Origin: Streptomyces mutabilis
GTDB lineage: Bacteria; Actinomycetota; Actinomycetes; Streptomycetales; Streptomycetaceae
Assembly: GCF_014649815.1 (NCBI RefSeq)
Contig: NZ_BMTT01000011.1
Span: 179,359-243,358 of the forward strand
Reading direction: 5' to 3'
DNA length: 64,000 bases
The position numbers and the translations under genes are program-made. Of this stretch, positions 7,607 through 17,083 are shown piece after piece; position 1 is the first letter of the stretch; every line of letters begins with the position of its first letter. The notes under the pieces were generated by a model. That model ran no database searches. It was not told the origin of the DNA and saw only the letters and a program-made list of their open reading frames with translations.

Positions 7607-10600
7607 CCCGCACTCCCCGGGCTCTGGTGCCACAACTTCCTTCCGACCGCGGGGTCTTCGCCCGCGGGACGCAGATCGGCCCAGGGGTGCATCTCGTACC
7701 CGGTGGACATGCGGATCTTCCGCCGCTCCATCGGGTCCTGGGCCGCGGAGCCGGTCGGCGCGGGCTGTCCGTCCGAACCGGCGAGACGGCGGCGCGCCGG
7801 GCCGCCCTCGGGGTCGTCACCCTGGTCACCGCCCGCTCCGGCCAGCCGGGCCGCGACGCCTTCCAGACCTTCCTCCCGGCGCACTTCCAGCAGGTCGGCG
7901 AGGTTCCAGGCGGCGGAGCCGACCACGCTGAAGCTGCGCGGGCCGCGCCGCTGCACCACCCCGCGCACCAGCAGCAGCCAGGAGTGGAAGACGGTGTGCG
8001 CGCAGGTATCGTGCGAGTCGTCGAAGAAGGCGAGGTCGACCAGGCCGGAGCCGTCGTCCAGGGTGGAGAAGATGACCCGGCGGCCGGAGCGGACCGGCGG
8101 TGTCTGGGTGGCCGCCTTGGCGCCCGCGACCAGCACCGTCTCCCCGTGTTGGACCTCGCGCAGCCGCTTGGCCGACACCACGCCGAGCTCGCGCAGGAAG
8201 GAGCGGTGATCGTCCATCAGGTTGCGCGAGGCGTCCATGGAGAGCACGCCCAGCTCGGCGCTGAGCTTCTCCGCCGAGGTGAGGTCGGGCAGTCCGGCGG
8301 AGGCGGTCCTGCGGCCGCCGGACAGGGGGAGCTGGTCGCCGCGTCCGCCCCGGGCGCCACGGTGCAGCTCGGTCAGGTGCAGTTGCAGGTCGCGGCGGTT
8401 GGCGCCGAACGCGTCCAGCGCGCCGACCTGGGCGAGCCGTCCGGCCAGCGGCCTGCTGGGGCGGGCCCGTTCCCAGAAGTCGAGCAGGGAGGCGTAGGGC
8501 TGCCCCTCGGCGATGCGTTCCGCCTCGGCCTCGCTGATGCCGTGCACGTCCGAGAGGGCGAGGCGCAGACCCCAGACGGTCCCCTCGGAACGCCGGGATT
8601 CAGACACCAGTTCGACCCTGTGTGCGACCCCGGACCTGTTCACGTCCAACGGCAGGATCGGCACCCCGCGCCGCCGCGCGTCCGCCAGCAGCAGCCGCTT
8701 CGGGTACATGCCGGGGTCATGCGTGAGCAACCCCGCGTAGAAGGCGGCCGGGTGATGGGCCTTCAGCCACGCCGACTGGTAGGTCGGCACGGCGAAGGCG
8801 ACCGCGTGCGCCTTGCAGAAGCCGTAGCTGCCGAAGGCCTCGACGATCTCCCAGGTCCGCTGGATCGTTTCCGCGTCGTACCCGTTCGCCGTCGCGTGCT
8901 GGGCGAACCACACCTTGATCCGCCCCTGCGACTCCGGATCGGACAGCCCGCGCCGCACCCGGTCGGCCTCGCCGCGCCCGCAGCCGGTCATGATGGCCAC
9001 GATGTCGATGATCTGCTCGTGGAAGACGACGACCCCGTACGTCCCCTCCAGCGGCTCCGCCAGGTCCTCGTGCGGGTAGCGCACCGGCGCCCGCCCGTGC
9101 CGGGCCTCGATGAACGGCCGCACCATGTCGGCGGCGACCGGCCCCGGCCGGAAGAGCGAGATGTCGACCACGAGGTCGTGGAAGGTCGACGGCTGGAGCC
9201 TGCCGACCAGGTCCCGCTGGCCGGGCGACTCGATCTGGAAGCAGCCCAGCGTCTCGGCGGACCGGATCATCCGGTACGTCGCCGGATCGCCCTCCGGTAC
9301 GGCGTCCAGGTCGACCTCGGCGCCCGACACCCGCTTCACCTCGGCGACCGCGTGCGCCATCGCCGACTGCATCCGCACGCCGAGCACGTCCAGCTTGAGC
9401 AGCCCCAGGTCCTCCACGTCGTCCTTGTCGAACTGAGCCATCGGGAAGCCCTCACCGCTGGTCGGCACGACCGGCGTGCGGGAGAGCAGGGAGGCGTCGG
9501 AGAGCAGGACGCCGCAGGGGTGCATGGCGACCCCGCGCGGGAGGGCGTCGAGGCCCTCGACCAGCTCCCAGAGCTTCCCGTACCTCTCCCGCTCCCCCGC
9601 CAGCTCCTTCAGCTCGGGCAGTTCCTCCAGCGCCGCGCGGGCGTCGCGGGCGCGGATGTGCGGGAAGGACTTGGCGACGCGGTCGATCTCGGCCGGGTCC
9701 ATGGACAGGGCGGCACCCACGTCGCGGATGGCGTGGCGCACCCGGTACGTCTCCGGCATGGCGACCGTGGCGACCCGCTCGGTGCCGAACCGGCCGATGA
9801 TCGCGCGGTAGACCTCCAGGCGGCGCGCGGACTCCACGTCGATGTCGATGTCGGGCAGGACCACCCGCTCCTTGGACAGGAACCGCTCCATCAGCAGCCC
9901 GTGCTCGACCGGGTCGGCGTGCGCGATGCCGAGAAGGTGGTTGACGAGCGACCCCGCGCCGGAGCCGCGCGCGGCAACCCGGATGCCCATGTGCCGCACG
10001 TCGTCCACGACCTGGGCGACGGTGAGGAAGTACGAGGCGAAACCGTGGTGGGCGATGATGTCCAGCTCGTGGTGCATCCGCTCCCAGTAGTGGCGCCGCC
10101 GGTCGTAGCCGCGCAGCACCATGCCCGCCGCCGCCCGGGAGGCGAGCGCGCGCTGGGCGGTGCGGCGGCCGGCTCCGACGAGGTGCGGCTCGGGGAAGTG
10201 GACGGCGCCCATGCCGAGGTCGTCCTCGGGGTCGACCAGGCACTCGGCGGCGGTCGCCTGCGTCTGCTCCAGCAGGCGGTGGGCGGTGTCACGCCGGAAG
10301 CCGGCGGCCTCGACGATCCGCTCGGCGGCGTGCCGCATGGCGCCGGCGTCCTTGAGCCAGGCCTCGCCGGAGTCCAGCTCCTTGGTGGCGTCGATCGGGA
10401 CGAGGCGGCGGGCGGCGTCCAGGACGTCGGCGACCTGGCCCTGGCCGGGGTCGGCGTAGCGGACGGCATTGGAGAGCACCGGCCGGATGCCCTGTTCGGC
10501 GGCGAAGCCGACGGTACGAGCGGCCAGGCGCAGGGAGCCGGGGCCGGTGCCCGTGCGGCCGTGCCAGACGGCCTCCAGGCGCAGGGCGTCGCCGTAGACC

Positions 10601-11136
10601 TCCCGCCAGGGGGCGAGGAGGCGGGCCGCGCGGTCGGGACGGCCGGCGGCGAGCGCGCGGCCGACGTCGGAGTCCGGACCGAGCAGGACGGTCAGGCCGT
10701 CGGCGCGGTTGTCGGACCAGGACAGCAGCGGGGTGTCCTCGGCCGTGTGGGCGGCGGAGACCAGCCGGCACAGGCCGGCCCAGCCGCGGGCGCCGTCGCG
10801 GGCGAGGAAAGTCACCCGCGGGGCCGACTCGTCGACGAAGGCACCTCCGCGCACGGGGGCGCGGCGCCGGTCCCGTCGTACGGAGGTCTCCGTGCGTTCC
10901 GCCTCCCGCTCGGGGGCGGCCACCGCCAGCTCCGCACCGAACAGCGGACGGACGCCCGCCTTCGCGCAGGCCTTGGCGAAGCGGACCGTGCCCGCGAGGG
11001 TGTCGCGGTCGGTGAGGGCGAGGGCGTCCATGCCCCGCTCGAGGGCGCGCTCGGCCAGCCGCTCCGGGTGGGAGGCGCCGTAGCGGGCGGAGAACCCGGA
11101 GACGGTGTGCAGATGCGTGAAACCCGGCACACGCAC
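7603..11136 (-). CDS. dnaE2: Error-prone DNA polymerase III alpha subunit DnaE2 (ImuC)
   Basis: 1177 residues. The N-terminal PHP domain begins FTHLHTVSGFSARYGASHPE. The polymerase palm has PDIDIDVESARR at about residue 427, with the catalytic Asp pair, then the finger region (SLFRPGPVAADMVRPFIEARHG and GVVVFHEQI). A C-terminal OB domain (ETVLVAGAKAATQTPP) is followed by a short Arg/Gly tail. No exonuclease or tau-binding domain is present, and the length matches DnaE2 rather than replicative DnaE1. It catalyses translesion synthesis after damage. A LexA-like box lies 28 bases upstream of the GTG/ATG start region, and the ImuB-like gene follows with a 4-base overlap, so the pair is probably one SOS operon. 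Confidence 0.9.
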   Translation of the reverse strand: MRVPGFTHLHTVSGFSARYGASHPERLAERALERGMDALALTDRDTLAGTVRFAKACAKAGVRPLFGAELAVAAPEREAERTETSVRRDRRRAPVRGGAFVDESAPRVTFLARDGARGWAGLCRLVSAAHTAEDTPLLSWSDNRADGLTVLLGPDSDVGRALAAGRPDRAARLLAPWREVYGDALRLEAVWHGRTGTGPGSLRLAARTVGFAAEQGIRPVLSNAVRYADPGQGQVADVLDAARRLVPIDATKELDSGEAWLKDAGAMRHAAERIVEAAGFRRDTAHRLLEQTQATAAECLVDPEDDLGMGAVHFPEPHLVGAGRRTAQRALASRAAAGMVLRGYDRRRHYWERMHHELDIIAHHGFASYFLTVAQVVDDVRHMGIRVAARGSGAGSLVNHLLGIAHADPVEHGLLMERFLSKERVVLPDIDIDVESARRLEVYRAIIGRFGTERVATVAMPETYRVRHAIRDVGAALSMDPAEIDRVAKSFPHIRARDARAALEELPELKELAGERERYGKLWELVEGLDALPRGVAMHPCGVLLSDASLLSRTPVVPTSGEGFPMAQFDKDDVEDLGLLKLDVLGVRMQSAMAHAVAEVKRVSGAEVDLDAVPEGDPATYRMIRSAETLGCFQIESPGQRDLVGRLQPSTFHDLVVDISLFRPGPVAADMVRPFIEARHGRAPVRYPHEDLAEPLEGTYGVVVFHEQIIDIVAIMTGCGRGEADRVRRGLSDPESQGRIKVWFAQHATANGYDAETIQRTWEIVEAFGSYGFCKAHAVAFAVPTYQSAWLKAHHPAAFYAGLLTHDPGMYPKRLLLADARRRGVPILPLDVNRSGVAHRVELVSESRRSEGTVWGLRLALSDVHGISEAEAERIAEGQPYASLLDFWERARPSRPLAGRLAQVGALDAFGANRRDLQLHLTELHRGARGGRGDQLPLSGGRRTASAGLPDLTSAEKLSAELGVLSMDASRNLMDDHRSFLRELGVVSAKRLREVQHGETVLVAGAKAATQTPPVRSGRRVIFSTLDDGSGLVDLAFFDDSHDTCAHTVFHSWLLLVRGVVQRRGPRSFSVVGSAAWNLADLLEVRREEGLEGVAARLAGAGGDQGDDPEGGPARRRLAGSDGQPAPTGSAAQDPMERRKIRMSTGYEMHPWADLRPAGEDPAVGRKLWHQSPGSAG

Positions 11137-11163
11137 CTCCCGATCTCATGAACCGACGCCCTA

Positions 11164-11179
11164 TCGAACGTCTGTTCCC
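11164..11179. promoter_or_regulatory. LexA-type SOS box upstream of dnaE2
   Basis: TCGAACGTCTGTTCCC matches the actinobacterial/Gram-positive LexA consensus TCGAAC-N4-GTTCGA at 10 of 12 defined positions; only the last two bases differ. It lies 28-43 bases before the dnaE2 start codon, where a repressor would block transcription. The more AT-rich bases just upstream could supply promoter elements. Confidence 0.65.
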
Positions 11180-11282
11180 AACAGCCTCACCCCCACCATA
11201 GACCAATTTTCGAATGTGTGTGCGACATCCGTTCGGCCCCGCCCCACCTGCGCAAACGCCGGTCGGCCCGGACCGTGGGGAC

Positions 11283-12341
11283 ATGTCGCACACCCCTGTC
11301 ACCGGCCCCCGGAGAAGCTCCTTCCTCGATGAGGTGAAGGACGCCGTCACCCCGCGGGCCACCCTGCTCGTGCTCGGCGTGATCGCGCTCCAGTTGCTGT
11401 TCATCGCCTCCTACGTGGGCGCACTGCACGACCCGAAGCCGAGGGACGTCCCCTTCGGGGTGGCCGCTCCGGCGGCGGCCGCCGAGCAGACCGTGGGCAG
11501 GCTGGAGCGACTGCCCGGGTCGCCGCTGGACCCGCGCGCGGTGGCCGACGAGGAGAGCGCCCGGCGGCAGATCACGGACCGGGAGATCGACGGCGCCCTG
11601 ATCGTGAACCCGGACGGCACCAGGGACACCCTGCTGGTCGCCTCCGGCGGCGGCACCGTCCTCGCCACCACCTTGGAAGGGCTGGTCGCCGAGGTGGAGC
11701 GGGCCGAGGGCCGCACGGTGCGGACCGTCGACGTGGCCCCTGCCTCGGCCCGGGACTTCGACGGGCTGTCGTCCTTCTACCTGGTCGTGGGGTGGTGCGT
11801 CGGCGGCTACCTGTGCGCCTCGATCCTGGCGATCAGCACCGGGGCCCGGCCGGCCAACCCGGTCCGCGCGGCGATCCGGATCATCGCCATGGCGCTGGTG
11901 TCGATCGTCGGCGGACTGGGCGGCGCGGTGATCGTCGGGCCGATCCTGGATGCGCTGCCCGGCAGCGTGGTGGACCTGTGGGGGCTCGGCGCGCTGATCA
12001 CGTTCGCGGTGGGCGCCGCCACACTCGCCCTCCAGGGCGTCTTCGGGGTCGTCGGCATCGGGCTGGCGATCCTGCTGGTGGTGATCGCCGGCAACCCGAG
12101 CGCGGGCGGCGCCTTCCCGCTGCCGATGCTGCCGCCGTTCTGGAAGGAGATCGGCCCGTGGCTGCCGCCGGGCGCGGGCACCTGGGCGGCCCGCTCGATC
12201 GCCTACTTCAAGGGCAACGCCGAGACCGTGTCCCTGCTGGTGCTGTGGGCGTGGGCGGTCGCGGGGACGGTGATCACGCTGCTGGCGGCGGTGCTGCGCA
12301 GCCGACGGCAGGAGACGGAACTGCCCACGCAGGCCGGCTGA
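11283..12341 (+). CDS. DUF3533 / YhgE-Pip-like integral membrane protein
   Basis: 352 residues from the ATG at 11283 (the open frame extends upstream but is Pro/Arg-rich). Topology: one N-terminal membrane helix (LLVLGVIALQLLFIASYVGAL), a periplasmic-side domain of about 130 residues (PFGVAAPAAAAEQTVG to VDVAPASARDFDG), then five to six helices in the C-terminal half. This one-plus-many plan is that of DUF3533 and Pip/YhgE proteins, which resemble ABC-2-type permeases and in some cases act in export or phage infection. No ATPase gene is adjacent. It is divergent from dnaE2 and ends before a strong hairpin. The substrate is unknown. Confidence 0.75.
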   Translation: MSHTPVTGPRRSSFLDEVKDAVTPRATLLVLGVIALQLLFIASYVGALHDPKPRDVPFGVAAPAAAAEQTVGRLERLPGSPLDPRAVADEESARRQITDREIDGALIVNPDGTRDTLLVASGGGTVLATTLEGLVAEVERAEGRTVRTVDVAPASARDFDGLSSFYLVVGWCVGGYLCASILAISTGARPANPVRAAIRIIAMALVSIVGGLGGAVIVGPILDALPGSVVDLWGLGALITFAVGAATLALQGVFGVVGIGLAILLVVIAGNPSAGGAFPLPMLPPFWKEIGPWLPPGAGTWAARSIAYFKGNAETVSLLVLWAWAVAGTVITLLAAVLRSRRQETELPTQAG

Positions 12342-12356
12342 CCCGCCGCAGGCACG

Positions 12357-12394
12357 CTGAAGTCCCGCCCCTCGCGCGCGGGGCGGGACTTCAG
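12357..12394. terminator. Strong hairpin between convergent genes
   Basis: A perfect 15-bp stem (CTGAAGTCCCGCCCC and its complement) with an 8-base loop lies between the convergent membrane-protein and protease genes. It can serve both strands. There is no U-tract, as usual in Streptomyces. Confidence 0.8.
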
Positions 12395-12431
12395 CGGTAC
12401 CTCAGAGGTACTTCACGGGTGCGGGCGCAGC

Positions 12432-13514
12432 TCAGCCGATCTGCGTACCGGTGGCCGACAGGGCCTCCGTCACCGGCTGGAAGAAGGTCTCGCCGCCCGA
12501 GGTGCAGTCGCCGCTGCCGCCGGAGGTGAGGCCGACGGCCTGGTCACCCGAGAAGAGTGAGCCACCGCTGTCGCCGGGCTCGGCGCAGACGTCGGTCTGG
12601 ATCAGGCCGTTGACGATGTCGCCGTTGCCGTAGTTGACGGTGGCGTCCAGGCCGGTGACCGTGCCCGAGTGCACCTGGGTGGTGGAGCCGCTGCGGGTCA
12701 CCTCCATGCCGACGGTGGCCTCGGCGACGCCCGAGATGGCCTGGGAGGAGCCGTCGTAGAGGTTCACCTCGCTCGGGTGGTCCACTTCGGCGGTGTACTT
12801 GACCAGGCCGTAGTCGTCGCCCGGGAAGCTGGACGCCTCGTTCTCGCCGATGACGTTCCCGGAGGAGTCCGACCAGGTGGTGACACCCTCGGTGCAGTGA
12901 CCGGCGGTGAGGAAGTACGGCTCCCCGCCCTTGGTCACGTTGAAGCCGAGCGAGCAGCGCCCGCCGTCGCCGGTGATGGCGTCGCCGCCCGCGACGAAGG
13001 GCTTGTACTCGCCCTCGGTCCGCTTGAGCTCGGCCTTGGCGCCCAGCCCGTCGACGACCTCGGCCAGCCTGGCCCACTCGGCCTTCGAGACCGTGCGGTC
13101 GGCGGTGACGACGACCTTGTTGGTGGTCGGGTCGGTCGCCCAGGAGGTGCCCGGGATGGTGGCGTCCTCGGTGAGGGTGGTGCGCGCGCTCTTCAGGTCG
13201 GCGAGCGAGTTCTCGACGATTCTCGCCTTGGCGCCGGCCTCCTCGACGGTCTGCGCGGCGTTCTCGTCGAGCACGTTGACGACGAGGCTCTTCGCCCGTG
13301 CGTCGTAGTACGTGCCCGCCGCGTCGGCGCCGAGGTCGCCGAGCAGCTTGGAGGCGAGCTTTCCGGCCGCCGTGACCGACAGGGTCTCGGGGGCGGATGC
13401 CTCCGGGGTCTCGCTGGCGTTCGCACTCTGGAAGGTGACTCCCGCGGCGACCAGTGCGGTGATACCCGCACCAACCACGGCGGCCCGCCGCCTGGGTATG
13501 CGTCGGTGCTTCAA
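12432..13514 (-). CDS. sprD: Streptogrisin D-like secreted serine protease (S1, alpha-lytic type)
   Basis: A 360-residue preproprotein from a TTG at 13514; AGGAGG seven bases upstream decides this start. A basic signal peptide ([30 protein letters not shown]) precedes a ~145-residue pro region, which in this family acts as an intramolecular chaperone. The mature domain begins near VAGGDAITG and carries the triad His in LTAGHC, Asp in DYGLV and Ser in EPGDSGG, with paired Cys around GRCSLGF/AGHC and GDCTSGG. The mature region (including [20 protein letters not shown] and the GTQIG end) is very close to streptogrisin D as I recall it. It is secreted, probably for extracellular protein digestion. 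Confidence 0.88.
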   Translation of the reverse strand: MKHRRIPRRRAAVVGAGITALVAAGVTFQSANASETPEASAPETLSVTAAGKLASKLLGDLGADAAGTYYDARAKSLVVNVLDENAAQTVEEAGAKARIVENSLADLKSARTTLTEDATIPGTSWATDPTTNKVVVTADRTVSKAEWARLAEVVDGLGAKAELKRTEGEYKPFVAGGDAITGDGGRCSLGFNVTKGGEPYFLTAGHCTEGVTTWSDSSGNVIGENEASSFPGDDYGLVKYTAEVDHPSEVNLYDGSSQAISGVAEATVGMEVTRSGSTTQVHSGTVTGLDATVNYGNGDIVNGLIQTDVCAEPGDSGGSLFSGDQAVGLTSGGSGDCTSGGETFFQPVTEALSATGTQIG

Positions 13515-13941
13515 CTCACGTCCTCCTGTGGGGGGTCGGCCCGAGACGTTGTGGGGACCTCGCGGGCCGGAAGGCTGGTTGACGAGCGCCAACTCTTCCA
13601 ACCCCACAGTGGGCACACAAGGTCGACTTCAGGACGTGCGCACGACAACTTCAGCGCGCACACACGACCTTCACCATTCATGTCCCTTCCAGCAGGATTC
13701 GTGTGACGAACGCTCCAGCAAACGCTACGAGTCAGTAACCGGCGACCGGCGGCACAAGCCGACCCCTGGCCGAGATTCACCTCTTGCGCGAAGGCCCCCA
13801 ACCGTGCGTCTACACGCGGTGGCGGCTCCCGGACGTCCGGACAAGGCAGAGCCCCCGCACACGGCCGGTGTGCGGGGGCTCGTCGCGCTGCTGGCTGCGC
13901 TCGGTTCGACGGACCGCGCGGCCCGACGGATGCCCGACGGA
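13515..13941. other. Intergenic region between the two protease genes
   Basis: This 427-base stretch holds no convincing gene. It contains the upstream leader and promoter region of the streptogrisin D-like gene (13515-13750, relatively rich in A/C tracts such as the segment around 13640-13730) and the hairpin terminator of the other protease at 13849-13881. Since both genes run leftward, the region must both end one transcript and start the next. Confidence 0.6.
13849..13881 (-). terminator. Hairpin terminator downstream of streptogrisin B-like gene
   Basis: A perfect 13-bp stem (GAGCCCCCGCACA and complement) with a 7-base loop, about 60 bases past the stop of the protease gene at 13942. 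Confidence 0.75.
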
Positions 13942-14847
13942 CTAGTAGACGCTGACGCCGTAGGCGCTCAGGGCCTCCGTGACGGGCTGGAAGAACGTCG
14001 TACCGCCGGAGGAGCAGTTGCCGCTGCCGCCGGAGGTCAGACCGTAGGCGGTGCCGTTGCTGCCGTAGAGCGGGCCGCCGGAGTCGCCGGGCTCGGCGCA
14101 GACCGTGGTCTGGATCAGCCCGGAGACGATGTCGCCGCCGCCGTAGTTGACGGTGGCGTTCAGGGCGGTGACCCGGCCGCTGTGGGTACCGGTGGTGGAG
14201 CCGTCGCGGATGACGGTGGTGCCCACGCTCGGGGTGGCCGCGCGGGTGATGTCCACGCCGTTCGCGGTACCGGGCCGGCTGACGGACCCGCTGTACCGGA
14301 CGATGCCGTAGTCGTTGCCCGGGAAGCTGGACCCGGCCGTCGAGCCGATGACCGAGGTACGCCCTGAGTTGGAGTACCAGGTGCCGGCGCCGTCGGTGCA
14401 GTGACCGGCGGTCAGGAAGTACTCGGCGCCGCTGCTGCTGCGGACGTTGAAGCCGAGGGAGCAGCGCCAGCTGCTGGCGTAGATGGCGTCGCCGCCCTGG
14501 ATGAGCTTGTTGAACGTGCCGGGAGTGCGCTCGATCTTGAGGGCGCCGGCCTTGTCGCCGGCCTCCTTCTTGATCTTCGCGATCTCGGCCTGGGAGACCG
14601 TGCTGTCGACCGTGAGGAGTACCTGGCCGGACTTGCTGTCGACGGCCCAGGCGGTGCCCGGGACGTCGGCCTCGAGCACCGCGCCGCTGGCACTGTTCAG
14701 CTCGGCGGCGCTGAAGGCGGCGGGCGTTTCCGAGGCGTTCGCGCTGGGGATCGCGATCGCGGCTGCGGCCACGATGCCGGTGGATACGGCGATCAGCCGA
14801 GTCCGTCTCGTGATGCCGCTGCGGGGGGTGGTGCGCTTGATCCTCAC
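13942..14847 (-). CDS. sprB: Streptogrisin B-like secreted serine protease (S1, alpha-lytic type)
   Basis: 301 residues from a GTG at 14847 with GGAGG eight bases upstream. The signal peptide ([24 protein letters not shown]) precedes a pro region of about 80 residues, shorter than in the neighbouring protease. The mature enzyme starts near [12 protein letters not shown] and has the triad His in LTAGHC, Asp in DYGIVRY and Ser in EPGDSGGP. The C-terminus [11 protein letters not shown] is identical to the streptogrisin B ending I remember, and the pro-length fits SGPA/SGPB. It is chymotrypsin-like, secreted and self-processing. It is a paralogue of the adjacent streptogrisin D-like gene and transcribed in the same direction, but separated by its own terminator. 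Confidence 0.87.
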   Translation of the reverse strand: MRIKRTTPRSGITRRTRLIAVSTGIVAAAAIAIPSANASETPAAFSAAELNSASGAVLEADVPGTAWAVDSKSGQVLLTVDSTVSQAEIAKIKKEAGDKAGALKIERTPGTFNKLIQGGDAIYASSWRCSLGFNVRSSSGAEYFLTAGHCTDGAGTWYSNSGRTSVIGSTAGSSFPGNDYGIVRYSGSVSRPGTANGVDITRAATPSVGTTVIRDGSTTGTHSGRVTALNATVNYGGGDIVSGLIQTTVCAEPGDSGGPLYGSNGTAYGLTSGGSGNCSSGGTTFFQPVTEALSAYGVSVY

Positions 14848-15101
14848 TTTTCGTTCCTCCACAAAGGAAGTCGGGGGCCCTCTTGTGGGGTCGGGCCCGT
14901 GAGGCGCAGCCAGGGACGGACGTCCGGGTTCCGAATGCGTCGTGCCCCTGACAAGCGCTGATGTTGGAGTATTCGGCCGAACGGCCGGTCGGCGCAAGAG
15001 TGCACTTTCGGCCGTCGACCTTTGCACCACCTTTGAGCGACCTCTGCCGACCCCGCCGGGCTGGGGGTCGCCATGGGACCGACCCCCGCACGCCGGGCGC
15101 C

Positions 15102-16295
15102 TCAGCAACTGCAGCCGCAGTCGCAGCCGTCGCAGCCGCACCCGTCGCCGCCGCAGCAGTTGCCGCAGCACTCGCAGCAACTGCAGCAGTCACCGCACCC
15201 GCTGCAGTCGCAGTTGGCGCACGTCCCCTCCTTGCGCTCTCCGCTCCACGGGTCGTGGTAGGTGCCGCAGCACATCTGGCACGTACAGGCCAGCCCCACC
15301 CACACCGCGCACCCCGCGAGCAGTCCGCGCCGGTTGCCTCGCGGTGGCTCCGGCGGCATCGGCGCACCGGGGCCACCGGGGGCACCCGGAGTGCCGGGCG
15401 GGGCGTACGGGTGGTGGCTGCCGTGCACGCAGGAGACGTTGCCGAAGGCGCGGTCGACGGAGTTGGCCAACTCGTGCACGAGCAGCCGGTGCACCAGCCG
15501 CCCGTCGGTGAACTCCGCCTCGTGCAGCGCGAGCCGCACGCCGTGCAGGGCGTCGTCCGCGAGCCGACGGGCCTCGGTGAGCGGGGTCCCGGTGGCGGTG
15601 AGCGGGTTCCAGGCACCCGACGCGGCGTCAGCTTCCCTGTCCTCGACGGCGTCGAGGAGGTGGGCGAGCCGGCCGAACAGGCGCCCGGCCTCGGCGAGCG
15701 GTTCGGCGTTGTACGGGCGAGAGGCGAGATGCGCGGTGTGCGCGAACGCGGCTGCGGTCGCGGTCTCGGTCGGCTCGGTGACGGTGAGCAGCGGCGTGCC
15801 GGGCCCGGCGAGCGCCTCGATGCCGCCCTGCCGGTCCACGGCGTCGACCAGTACGGCGGTGTCGAATCCGACGGCGCTGCCGCCGCGCGCACCGGCCGCG
15901 TCCCAGCCGGTGGCGATCCGGCGGGCGGCGAGGGCCACTGGACGCCGCGCCAGCATCCCGTCCCGGTCGGCGACATGGTCGCGGACCTTGGCCGAGGCCA
16001 GCACCAGCGAGACGGCCGCCGCGAGCCGGGCGCCCTCACCGTGTGCGACGGAAGCGGTCCGCATCCCGCGCAACGGGCAGGGACCCGCCGTACGCCGCCC
16101 GGCGCCCGCGCCGCCCCGCTCGGCCTGAGCCTCCGTCAAAAGCGATATGAGCAGCCCGTCATAGTTCGTCACGATGCGCGCGAACTGTCCGTGATCCTTG
16201 CGCAGCGCGAGACACAGCCCGCACAAATGCGCCATCCACTGACTCGTGAGGCTCTCCCCGAGCCGGTGCCTGCACGGCCTGACGATTCCGAACAC
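15102..16295 (-). CDS. DUF5685-like protein with extremely Cys-rich C-terminal tail
   Basis: 397 residues. The N-terminus [20 protein letters not shown]...[14 protein letters not shown] with three Cys and a His is the DUF5685-type start, perhaps a metal site. A helical domain to about residue 300 follows, with [16 protein letters not shown]. After a Pro/Gly linker (about 305-330) comes a short hydrophobic segment ([16 protein letters not shown]), then a tail in which 18 of the last 40 residues are Cys, arranged as CC and CxC pairs, resembling metallothionein. The function is unknown; metal binding is an inference from the Cys spacing. The start region faces sflA across a 289-base divergent gap whose AT-richer part near 16390 probably holds both promoters. 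Confidence 0.7.
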   Translation of the reverse strand: MFGIVRPCRHRLGESLTSQWMAHLCGLCLALRKDHGQFARIVTNYDGLLISLLTEAQAERGGAGAGRRTAGPCPLRGMRTASVAHGEGARLAAAVSLVLASAKVRDHVADRDGMLARRPVALAARRIATGWDAAGARGGSAVGFDTAVLVDAVDRQGGIEALAGPGTPLLTVTEPTETATAAAFAHTAHLASRPYNAEPLAEAGRLFGRLAHLLDAVEDREADAASGAWNPLTATGTPLTEARRLADDALHGVRLALHEAEFTDGRLVHRLLVHELANSVDRAFGNVSCVHGSHHPYAPPGTPGAPGGPGAPMPPEPPRGNRRGLLAGCAVWVGLACTCQMCCGTYHDPWSGERKEGTCANCDCSGCGDCCSCCECCGNCCGGDGCGCDGCDCGCSC

Positions 16296-16584
16296 GACTT
16301 TCCCCCGTGGTGCGTACGACGCTGAGCTGCGGCATCGTACCGACCGCCGCGTTCACCCGTACGCACCCCCTCTCACCCGTCCGCCGAGAAGAATCATATT
16401 TCACTCACAGTCAGCCTCCGTTTGGGAAACGGCCCTTGGGACACAAGGACTCTCGACGGAATCGCTGTGCACCAGTACCGTCACAAACCCCCCGCGCGGC
16501 GTCTGTCCACTTGGCGCGACGTCCGCATCATGGATGACCATAGGGATGCGGAAGCACGGAAGACCGCTGTGAGAGGAGGCGTCC

Positions 16585-17022
16585 ATGGGATCGGTACGCA
16601 AGGCGAGTGCGTGGCTCGGCCTCGTCGACGACAACGATGACGAGCGCTACTACGACGACGACTACTCCGAGGGCAACGAGCCCGGCGACGCCTGGGTCAC
16701 CGACCCGCGCGTCAAGGTGGCCTCGGACGTGGCCGAGGAGAGGGGCCGCCGCATCGCGACCGTCACCCCGGACAGCTTCCGGGACGCACGGTCGATCGGC
16801 GAGCTGTTCCGGGACGGGGTCCCGGTTATCATGAACCTGACGGCCATGGAGGGGGCCGACGCCAAGCGCGTGGTCGACTTCGCGGCCGGGCTGATTTTCG
16901 GCCTGCGCGGTTCGATCGAGCGGGTCTCCACCCGGGTGTTCCTGCTGAGCCCGGCCGACACTCAGGTCATCAGCGGCGAGCCCGCCGCGCACCGTTCCGA
17001 CGGTTTCTTCAACCAGAGCTGA
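16585..17022 (+). CDS. sflA: SepF-like cell division regulator SflA
   Basis: 145 residues with AGGAGG six bases before the ATG. The N-terminus [16 protein letters not shown] is the amphipathic membrane-targeting helix of SepF proteins. An acidic linker ([16 protein letters not shown]) follows, then the globular SepF domain at about residues 55-135 ([44 protein letters not shown]). SepF tethers FtsZ to the membrane. Streptomyces has a main SepF beside ftsZ plus SepF-like proteins SflA and SflB that restrain ectopic Z-ring growth. This gene is not near ftsZ and, as I recall, its neighbours match those of sflA, so I call it SflA rather than SepF. Confidence 0.8.
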   Translation: MGSVRKASAWLGLVDDNDDERYYDDDYSEGNEPGDAWVTDPRVKVASDVAEERGRRIATVTPDSFRDARSIGELFRDGVPVIMNLTAMEGADAKRVVDFAAGLIFGLRGSIERVSTRVFLLSPADTQVISGEPAAHRSDGFFNQS

Positions 17023-17049
17023 GGCGGGGCCGCGCACCACGGCCCCGCC
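17023..17049. terminator. Hairpin between convergent sflA and acyl-CoA dehydrogenase genes
   Basis: GGCGGGGCC, a 9-base loop, then GGCCCCGCC, starting at the sflA stop codon. It sits between convergent genes and can end both transcripts. Confidence 0.7.
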
Positions 17050-17083
17050 CCCCGCCGGACCTCCGGGTCCGTCCCGCCGGCTG

